A stretch of DNA of 64,000 nucleotides from Thermocatellispora tengchongensis (GTDB lineage: Bacteria; Actinomycetota; Actinomycetes; Streptosporangiales; Streptosporangiaceae): NCBI RefSeq assembly GCF_014202315.1, contig NZ_JACHGN010000013.1:124001-188000 (forward strand), in the 5' to 3' direction. How positions within the stretch are numbered: the first letter of the stretch is position 1; every line of letters begins with the position of its first letter. Below, piece after piece: positions 17,023 to 23,225 of the stretch. The translations under genes were made by a program, and so were the position numbers. The notes beneath the pieces were generated by a model. It searched no databases and was not told the origin of the DNA. It was given only the letters and a program-made list of their open reading frames with translations.

Positions 17023-18678
17023 TCACTCCCCGCCCAGCCGGTCGCGCAGCACGAACTTCTGCACCTTGCCCGAGGGGGTGCGCGGCAGCGCGTCCACGAC
17101 CTCCATCCGCTCGGGCCAGTACTGCTTGGCCATGTCCAGCTCCGCCAGGTGTGTTCGCAGGTCCTCCAGGGTGGGCGGGGTGCCTTCGGGTACGATCACC
17201 GCGCAGGCCCGCTCGCCCAGCCGGTCGTCCGGCAGGCCGACGACCGCGATGTCGCGGATCGCGGGGTGGCGCAGCAGCGCCGCCTCCACCTCCACCACGG
17301 GGATCTTCACGCCGCCCCGGGAGATCACGTCCTTGACCCGGCCGGCGATGCGGATGCCGCCGTGGCCGTCGTCCCTGGCCAGGTCGCCGGTGTCGAACCA
17401 GCCGTCGGCGGTGAGCGACTCGGCGTACAGCTCCTCGCGGCGGAAGTAGCCGAGGCATTGGCCGGCGCCGCGCACCTGGAGCAGGCCGGTGGCGCCGGGG
17501 GCGACGGGCAGGCCGGTCTCCTCGTCCACGATGCGGACCTCCATGCCGGCGACCGGAGTGCCGTCGCTCTCGGCGGCCCGCATCGGCGGGTCCTCGGGCC
17601 TGGTGATGGTCACGGCGCCGTTCTCGGTCATGCCCCACAGGGCGTACACGCGGCAGCCGAGCACGTCGCGGGCCTGCTCGACGAGCACGGGCGGCACGGG
17701 GGCGCTGCCGGTGGCGAAGGCCGCGAGGGCGGACAGGTCCTTGGGGTCCTCCTGCTGCGCCCGGATGAGGTCCATGAGGAACGGCGGCGGGCCGTAGAAG
17801 AAGGTGACCCGCTCCCGCTCCATGACGCGCAGCATCAGGCCGGGGTCCCAGGAGTCGATCTGGACGGCCGTGGCGCCGAGCATCAGCGGCATGAGGAAGT
17901 TCCAGGTGTACCCGGCCTGCAGGGTCGTGGGCGAGCCCATGGCGGTGACCTCGTCGGAGGTCAGGCGCAGCGCCTCGATCTGCGCCCGGTTGATCGCGCC
18001 CAGCGTGTTGTGGCTGTGCATGACGCCCTTGGGCTCGCCGGTCGTGCCGGAGGTGAACATCACCTGCGCCAGGTCGCCGGGCCGGGCCTCGCAGGCGTCC
18101 AGCGCGCCCGCCGGCACCTCCTGCTCCCAGGCGCGGCCGAGCAGGTCGCGGTCGAGGTCGAGCACGTCGGCGTCTGCCCCCGCGGTGGTCCCGGCCGCGC
18201 CGAGCAGCACCCGGCGGCGCAGCGTGGGCACGGCGCGGGCCACCTCGGCGCTCATGTCGGCGAAGGAGTGGCCGCGCAGCTCCACCGGGCCGATGTAGAG
18301 CGGGCTGCGGGTGAGCCGGGTCATGAACTCGACTTCGCGGCGGCGCATGATCGTCGCGATCGGCCCGGCGACCGCGCCCACCCGGGCGCACGCCAGGCAC
18401 AGCGCCACGAGCTGCCAGGAGTTCGGCAACTGGATGCTCACCACGTCGCCGCGGCGCACGCCGAGGCCGTACAGGGCCGCGGCCAGCCGCTCGGTCCGCT
18501 CGGCCAGCTCGGCGTAGGTGAGGCGGTCGGGCTCGCGGCCGTCCGCGTGCCAGCACACCACCGCCGTACGCCCGGGAAAGCGCGCGACGGCGTCCCGCAG
18601 GTCGTCCACGGCGGTGCGGTCGCGCCAGAACCCCTCGGCCTTGAAACGACCGCCGATCGTATCGAGCACAGGAGCCAT
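17023..18678 (-). CDS. acyl/aryl-CoA ligase (AMP-forming)
   Basis: A 551-residue ANL-superfamily adenylating enzyme. P-loop-like A3 motif FTSGTTGEPKGV (about 183), A5 WGMTENGAVT, A7 WFDTGDLARDD, and the catalytic A10 Lys in PRTPSGKVQK near the C terminus. Sequence flavour (SWQLVALCLACARVGAVAGPI, QAGYTWNFLMPLMLGA) resembles cyclohexanecarboxylate/benzoate-type CoA ligases. The start is ATG 18678 behind GGAGGGAG; an upstream in-frame extension to about 18810 lacks family similarity. First gene of the ligase / acyl-CoA dehydrogenase / aldehyde dehydrogenase / SRPBCC operon, divergent from the RiPP cyclodehydratase across about 290 bp. Confidence 0.9.
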   Translation of the reverse strand: MAPVLDTIGGRFKAEGFWRDRTAVDDLRDAVARFPGRTAVVCWHADGREPDRLTYAELAERTERLAAALYGLGVRRGDVVSIQLPNSWQLVALCLACARVGAVAGPIATIMRRREVEFMTRLTRSPLYIGPVELRGHSFADMSAEVARAVPTLRRRVLLGAAGTTAGADADVLDLDRDLLGRAWEQEVPAGALDACEARPGDLAQVMFTSGTTGEPKGVMHSHNTLGAINRAQIEALRLTSDEVTAMGSPTTLQAGYTWNFLMPLMLGATAVQIDSWDPGLMLRVMERERVTFFYGPPPFLMDLIRAQQEDPKDLSALAAFATGSAPVPPVLVEQARDVLGCRVYALWGMTENGAVTITRPEDPPMRAAESDGTPVAGMEVRIVDEETGLPVAPGATGLLQVRGAGQCLGYFRREELYAESLTADGWFDTGDLARDDGHGGIRIAGRVKDVISRGGVKIPVVEVEAALLRHPAIRDIAVVGLPDDRLGERACAVIVPEGTPPTLEDLRTHLAELDMAKQYWPERMEVVDALPRTPSGKVQKFVLRDRLGGE

Positions 18679-18828
18679 GTTCCGCTCCCTCCGTAGAGGC
18701 ACTATTTCCGGCAGGATGACGCGCGGCGAAAGGAGCTCGGGTGAATCTCCGCCGCGGCGGCGTTTCAAGTGTGGCCGGAAATGCCGGGAGCGGGCCACTG
18801 ACCTCGTCACGGGCGCGGTATTAAGAAT

Positions 18829-18845
18829 TCACGCCGGGAAGGTGA
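18829..18845. promoter_or_regulatory. TCAC-N9-GTGA operator upstream of the cyclodehydratase
   Basis: Inverted repeat TCAC (18829-18832), 9 nt, GTGA (18842-18845). The same element, with the same 9-nt spacer and nearly the same distance to a CATAAT box (33 versus 32 nt), stands ahead of the precursor peptide gene at 22806. The site is centred about 54 nt upstream of the expected transcription start, a usual place for an activator. Confidence 0.6.
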
Positions 18846-18878
18846 GCGGGAACCTTTTCCCGCCGATGCGCGAGGCCG

Positions 18879-18884
18879 CATAAT
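18879..18884 (+). promoter_or_regulatory. predicted -10 box (CATAAT) for the RiPP operon
   Basis: CATAAT matches the -10 consensus at 5 of 6 positions; 17 nt upstream is only a T-rich TTTCCC, as expected for an activator-dependent promoter. Because it overlaps the ATG at 18883, transcription should begin near 18891, so translation from 18883 is unlikely. Confidence 0.55.
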
Positions 18885-18969
18885 GCCATGCGCCGGGCCG
18901 CTCGCACCCCCCGCGACCACCCGCGCGCTCCCGGGCGGCCCTCCAGACGGCATGGAAGGGGCTTTCATC

Positions 18970-21222
18970 GTGGAAACGGCGACGCCTCGGGCTCCGCGCA
19001 TCGGCTTCAAGAGCCATCTCCGCCCCCAGATCGTCCCCGGCGAGGCGGTCTACCTGGTGTCCGCGGGCGGCACGACCGCGCTGTCGGGCCGGTCCGCGCA
19101 CGTGCTGGCCCCGCTCCTCGACGGCAGCCGCGATCTCGCGCAGGTGTGCGAGCAGGCGTCCCGCCATATGACCCCGGCCCAGATCGAGCAGGCGCTCGAC
19201 CGGCTGGCGCGGGCCAACCTGATCGGCTACCGCGCCGAGGAGCGTCCGGCCGACGCGGCGGCGGAGGCGTACTGGGACCTGGCCGGGCTCGACGGCAGCC
19301 GGGCCCCGGCGCGGCTCGCCGGCGCGGCGGTGCGCGTCCTGGCCCTGGGCGGGGCCGACATCGGCGCCGTGCTGGCCGCCTGCCGGGCCGCGGGACTGGA
19401 CGCCGAGCCGGAGGCCGAAGCCGAGCCCGGCGGTCTCGTGCTCGTCGTGTGCGACGACTACCTCGACCCGGCGCTCGCGGAGGTGAACGCCCGCAGACTG
19501 GCCGACGGTCGGCCCTGGCTGCTCGCCAAGCCGGGCGGCGCGGAGGTGTGGGCCGGGCCGGTGTTCCGCCCCGGCTCCGGCCCGTGCTGGGCCTGTCTGG
19601 AGCACAGGCTGAGCGGCCGGCGCCGGGCCGGCGCCCGGCTGTCGTCCGCCCCTCCGCCCGAGACCTCGCTCGCGCTGACCCGCGGCCTCGGGCTGCTCGC
19701 CGCGGTCCTGGAGGCCGCCAAGTGGGCGGCGGGGCAGCGGCACCCGGGCCAGGACGCGGTGTGGACGCTGGACACGCTCACCATGACCGGCCGGCACCAC
19801 CCGGTGGACCGGCGCCCGCAGTGCCCCGCATGCGGCGACCCCGGTCTGGTGGCGCGACACGTGCTGGAGCCCGTACGGCCGGCGTCCCGGCCCAAGCGGG
19901 CGCGGGGCGGCACCGGCGAGCGGGCCCTGCACGCGGAGGAGGTCTGGGCCCGGTACGGCCGGCTCGCCGACCCGGTCACCGGGATCGTCCGCGCCGTCAC
20001 CCGCGACCCGCGCAGCCCGTCCTTCCTGCACTGCTACCTGGCCGGCCCCAACCTGGCGCTGCCGGTGGCCGGCCTGGCCGCCGCGCGGGCCGGGTTGCGC
20101 GCCCAGGCGGGCGGCAAGGGCGTCACCGACCTGGAGGCCAGGGTGAGCGCGCTGTGCGAGGCCGTGGAGCGGTACAGCGGGACGCGCTGCGGCGACGAGC
20201 CCGCCGTGCTCGACACCTACCGGGGGATCGGCGAGGCGGCCGTCCACCCCGGCGACTGCCAGTTGTTCCACCCGCGCCAGTTCCGCGACCGCGACCGCTG
20301 GAACGCCGCCCACCCGCCGTTCCAGCACGTGCCGGCACCCTTCGACGAGCGCGAGCCGATCGAGTGGACGCCGGTGTGGTCGCTCACCGGATCGCGGCAC
20401 CGCTACCTGCCCACCGACCTGCTCTACTACCGCCGCTGCACCGGCGCGGCCTCCGTCCGCGCCGACTCCAACGGCGCCGCCGCGGGCGCCAGCCTGGAGG
20501 ACGCCATCCTGCAGGGCTTCCTCGAACTGGTGGAGCGCGACGCGGTGGCCCTGTGGTGGTACAACCGCACCCGCCAGCCCGGCGTGGCGCTGGACTCCTT
20601 CGCCGACCCGTGGCTCGGCGAGGTGCGGCGCGGGCTGGCCGCGCTCGGGCGCGAGGTGTGGGCGCTGGACCTCACCTCCGACTTCGGCATCCCGGTGATC
20701 GGCGCCGTCTCGCGCCGCGTCGCGGGCGGCCCCGAGGACATCGTGTTCGGCTTCGGCGCCCACTTCGACCCCCGGGTGGCGCTGCGCCGAGCCCTGGCCG
20801 AGCTGGGCCAGATCCTGTCCGTCGCGCTGGGCGGGCCGGGCGGACGGCCGTACGCGACCGACGATCCCGGCCTGCTGGAGTGGTGGCGGCGCGCGACCGT
20901 GCGCGGGCATCCGTACCTGCTGCCCGACCCGGGCCAGGCCGAGACGACGCCGGCGAGCCACCCCCACACCCCAAGGGGAGACCTGCGGGAGGACCTGGCC
21001 CACATCACGGCGCTGGCCGCGGGCAAGGGGCTGGAGGTGCTCGTGCTCGACCAGACCCGCCCCGACGTGGGCCTTCCCGTGGTCAAGGTCGTCGTGCCCG
21101 GACTGCGGCACTTCTGGGCCAGATTCGCCCCCGGGCGCCTGTACGACGTGCCCGTCGCGCTCGGCCGCCTGGACGCGCCCACGCCCTACGAGGACATCAA
21201 CCCCGTGCCGATGTTCCTGTGA
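18970..21222 (+). CDS. fused TOMM cyclodehydratase (RRE + ThiF-like C domain + YcaO)
   Basis: About 750 residues. Residues 20-85 look like the winged-helix leader-binding (RRE/PqqD-like) region (AVYLVSAGGTTALSG ... LIGY). A ThiF-like C domain follows, with zinc ligands Cys206/Cys209 (CWAC) and Cys285/Cys288 (CPAC). The YcaO domain (from about 320) has the ATP-site helices ALCEAVERYSG and FLELVERDAVALWW and ends in NPVPMFL, the proline-containing tail needed by azoline-forming YcaO enzymes. It should convert Ser/Thr/Cys of the adjacent precursor to azolines with ATP. GTG 18970 is preferred (GGAAGGGG 8 nt upstream, downstream of the predicted promoter); ATG 18952 and ATG 18883 are in-frame alternatives. 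Confidence 0.93.
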   Translation: METATPRAPRIGFKSHLRPQIVPGEAVYLVSAGGTTALSGRSAHVLAPLLDGSRDLAQVCEQASRHMTPAQIEQALDRLARANLIGYRAEERPADAAAEAYWDLAGLDGSRAPARLAGAAVRVLALGGADIGAVLAACRAAGLDAEPEAEAEPGGLVLVVCDDYLDPALAEVNARRLADGRPWLLAKPGGAEVWAGPVFRPGSGPCWACLEHRLSGRRRAGARLSSAPPPETSLALTRGLGLLAAVLEAAKWAAGQRHPGQDAVWTLDTLTMTGRHHPVDRRPQCPACGDPGLVARHVLEPVRPASRPKRARGGTGERALHAEEVWARYGRLADPVTGIVRAVTRDPRSPSFLHCYLAGPNLALPVAGLAAARAGLRAQAGGKGVTDLEARVSALCEAVERYSGTRCGDEPAVLDTYRGIGEAAVHPGDCQLFHPRQFRDRDRWNAAHPPFQHVPAPFDEREPIEWTPVWSLTGSRHRYLPTDLLYYRRCTGAASVRADSNGAAAGASLEDAILQGFLELVERDAVALWWYNRTRQPGVALDSFADPWLGEVRRGLAALGREVWALDLTSDFGIPVIGAVSRRVAGGPEDIVFGFGAHFDPRVALRRALAELGQILSVALGGPGGRPYATDDPGLLEWWRRATVRGHPYLLPDPGQAETTPASHPHTPRGDLREDLAHITALAAGKGLEVLVLDQTRPDVGLPVVKVVVPGLRHFWARFAPGRLYDVPVALGRLDAPTPYEDINPVPMFL

Positions 21223-21229
21223 TGCTCCC

Positions 21230-22765
21230 GTGAACGGCCAGGAGAAAGACGGGCGGTTCCCGCTGTGGTCCCTGCGCGAGGACGTGCACGTGGAGGCCGA
21301 CGCCGCCAGGGACGTCGTGATCCTTGACAGCCGCTGGGGCGAGGAGGTCCTGCCGCACCCCGCCCCCGGCGTGGTGGAGGCGCTGCGGCGCATGAGCCTG
21401 GGGCCTGTCTCGCTGGACAACGCCGTCAGCGATCCCTGTGAGCGCGCCGAGCTGGACCGGCTGCTCGACCGGCTGCAGCACCTCGTGGTCCGCACCCTCG
21501 GGCTGGATCAGGAGCGCCCGCTGATCTCGGTGGTGCCGCTGAGCCGTGAGGCCCGCCTCCGCCCCGCGCCCCTGTCGCCGGTACGGCCCGTGCGCATGTC
21601 CCGCTTCGCCGTGCTGCGCGCGGAGGAGGGCGCCTACTGGATGGAGTCGCCGCTGTCGCTGCACCGCGTGGTGTTCCACCGCGCCGAGGCGGTCTGGCTG
21701 ATCGCCGCGCTGAGCCACCCCATCGCGCCGCCGGCCGTGGCGGCCGCGTTGCCGTCCCCCATGCCCGCGGCGGAGGCGCTGTCGTACCTGGTGGCGGCCG
21801 GCATGGTGGTGCAGGCCGAGCCGGGGGAGCCGGGGGAGCCGGGGGAGCGGAGCCGCCCGCCCGAGTTCGCCGAGGACACCGATCCCGCGCTGGTCACCTG
21901 GCTGCCGCAGGACCTGATGTTCCACATCCGCTCCACCCTGGGGCGGCACGACCGCGACTTCGGCGCCACGTACCCGATGGGGGAGTCCTGGACGGTCGAG
22001 CCGGTCACCAAGCCGGCCGCGCCGGGCGCGTGCGTCCGGCTGCCCCGGCCGGACTGGAAGCGGCTCATCGCCACCGACCCGCCGCTCACGGCCGCCATCG
22101 AGGGGCACCGCCCCGCCCGCCGCTTCGGCACGGGGCCGCTCACCGTGGGGCAGCTCGGCGAGGTGCTGTACCGCGCGGCGCGGGTGCGGGCGCTGGTCGG
22201 CGGCGCGCCCGGCGACGGCCCGGCCAGCGACCGGCCGTACGCGAGCATCGACGCGACCTACGAGCTGGAGCTGTACCCGGCGATCAGCGGATGCCCCGGC
22301 ATCCGCGACGGCGTGTACCACTACGACCCGATGGGCCACCTGCTGACGCCCATCGGCGCCGACCCCGCCGACCTGTGCGATCTCGCCTGGCGCGGGTGGA
22401 TGCCGGCGCGGCTGACCACCGCGCCGCCGGTACTCATCCTGATCACCGCGCGGTTCCGCCGGGTGTCGTGGAAGTACGCCGGGCCGGGCTACGCGCTGGT
22501 GCTGAAGAACACCGGCGCGCTGATCCAGACGCTCTACCTGGTGAGCGCGGCGATCGGCCTGGCGGGGTGCGCGCTCGGCGTGACCGACATCGAGGCGACG
22601 GCACGCGTGCTGGGCACCGACTGGCGCACCGAGTCGTGCGTCGGCGGCTTCGCGCTCGGCCGCTGGGCCGAGGAGCCGCCCGGGGCGTCGGCCGGCCTGC
22701 GCCCGGCCAACGACCCGGCCTGGGCGGAGCTCGCCGCCGAACTGCTGCGCGGGAACGGCCGCTGA
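21230..22765 (+). CDS. SagB-type azoline dehydrogenase
   Basis: A 511-residue FMN-dependent SagB/ThcOx-family dehydrogenase that oxidises azolines to thiazoles/oxazoles. The nitroreductase-like domain spans about residues 270-505: AIEGHRPARRFGTGPLT, YPAISGCPGIRDGVYHYDP, YALVLKNTGALIQTLYLVSAAIGLAGCALG and ESCVGGFALG. The N-terminal half (1-215) is the usual extra domain of this family and includes an in-frame GEPGEPGE repeat from a 9-bp DNA repeat near 21825. GTG 21230 starts 7 nt after the cyclodehydratase stop. Context with YcaO and a precursor makes the azole-forming role firm. Confidence 0.92.
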   Translation: MNGQEKDGRFPLWSLREDVHVEADAARDVVILDSRWGEEVLPHPAPGVVEALRRMSLGPVSLDNAVSDPCERAELDRLLDRLQHLVVRTLGLDQERPLISVVPLSREARLRPAPLSPVRPVRMSRFAVLRAEEGAYWMESPLSLHRVVFHRAEAVWLIAALSHPIAPPAVAAALPSPMPAAEALSYLVAAGMVVQAEPGEPGEPGERSRPPEFAEDTDPALVTWLPQDLMFHIRSTLGRHDRDFGATYPMGESWTVEPVTKPAAPGACVRLPRPDWKRLIATDPPLTAAIEGHRPARRFGTGPLTVGQLGEVLYRAARVRALVGGAPGDGPASDRPYASIDATYELELYPAISGCPGIRDGVYHYDPMGHLLTPIGADPADLCDLAWRGWMPARLTTAPPVLILITARFRRVSWKYAGPGYALVLKNTGALIQTLYLVSAAIGLAGCALGVTDIEATARVLGTDWRTESCVGGFALGRWAEEPPGASAGLRPANDPAWAELAAELLRGNGR

Positions 22766-22805
22766 CCCCTCCCATTATTCCCACTCGCCCGCGGGCATGA
22801 GGTTT

Positions 22806-22822
22806 TCACGGCCGATACGTGA
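22806..22822. promoter_or_regulatory. TCAC-N9-GTGA operator upstream of the precursor
   Basis: TCAC (22806-22809), 9 nt, GTGA (22819-22822); second copy of the element at 18829. Both are followed by a T-run (18855-18858 and 22832-22836) and a CATAAT box at matching distances, so the cyclodehydratase and precursor promoters look co-regulated. The response regulator at 12655 is the nearest candidate factor. Confidence 0.6.
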
Positions 22823-22854
22823 CGCACGGGCTTTTTGCCGGCGCAGATCATGCG

Positions 22855-22860
22855 CATAAT
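22855..22860 (+). promoter_or_regulatory. predicted -10 box (CATAAT) for the precursor gene
   Basis: CATAAT lies 49 nt before the precursor ATG, with only TTTTTG at the -35 position. A separate promoter would let the precursor be made in excess over its enzymes. Confidence 0.55.
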
Positions 22861-22908
22861 CGAATCGGAACTTCGCGGAATTCGTGACCAGAGAACAGGA
22901 GGAAGGCA

Positions 22909-23133
22909 ATGCCGAGCAGCACGATCGACAATGACCTGTACACCGGCTCCGTTGTCCGGTCATGGCCCGAGACCGGCGCCGCGGGGCCGAATCCGACCTC
23001 CGAGCCGACCCTTTGGTCAACCTGGGCGGAAAGCGGGCCGGAGCCGGAGTGGCCGGAAATGGCCGATCTGGTCATCGAAGAGCTTGAATGGCCTGGCTCG
23101 GCCTTGGCGCTGCCCACCTACTGCGCCGCCTGA
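22909..23133 (+). CDS. candidate azole-RiPP precursor peptide
   Basis: A 74-residue peptide with a very strong ribosome binding site (AGGAGGAAGG ending 2 nt before ATG 22909). It is acidic and Trp-rich (W19, W36, W39, W48, W60) with no similarity that I recognise. The last 25 residues contain an acidic helix-like DLVIEELE stretch, typical of leader segments bound by RRE domains, then WPGSALALPTYCAA. Ser63, Thr70 and Cys72 are cyclisable; Ser/Thr upstream could join if the core is longer. An internal ATG gives a 24-residue version with a poor binding site. Position directly after the cyclodehydratase and SagB genes, small size and own promoter support a precursor role; core boundaries are unknown. 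Confidence 0.78.
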   Translation: MPSSTIDNDLYTGSVVRSWPETGAAGPNPTSEPTLWSTWAESGPEPEWPEMADLVIEELEWPGSALALPTYCAA

Positions 23134-23187
23134 GCGGCATCGCCACCGGCCGGGCGGCACTCGCATACCGTGTCCCGGTACAGCATG

Positions 23188-23203
23188 ATGGGAGCGTTCC
23201 CAT
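23188..23203 (+). terminator. small hairpin after the precursor
   Basis: ATGGGA-GCGT-TCCCAT forms a perfect 6-bp stem with a 4-nt loop followed by TTTG, 55 nt after the precursor stop and 22 nt before the kinase start. Too weak for certain termination; it may attenuate read-through into the kinase gene. Confidence 0.4.
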
Positions 23204-23225
23204 TTGTCGCCCGGACCGAAGGTTC

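Noticed and set aside
18883..18969. ATG 18883 as the cyclodehydratase start
   Set aside because: It lies inside the predicted -10 box, has no ribosome binding site, and the extra 29 residues are Pro/Ala-rich and unlike the family.
21825..21850. 9-bp GGGGGAGCC repeats in the SagB gene as a regulatory site
   Set aside because: They are in frame (Gly-Glu-Pro repeats) within the linker between the two domains; more likely a flexible linker from slippage.
23041..23133. 24-residue peptide from an internal ATG as the real RiPP precursor
   Set aside because: The site upstream is poor compared with AGGAGGAAGG ahead of 22909; kept only as an alternative.
23088..23225. Upstream extension of the double kinase
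   Set aside because: It would overlap the precursor peptide gene by 46 nt and gives no membrane or signal feature; ATG 23226 starts just before the first helix.
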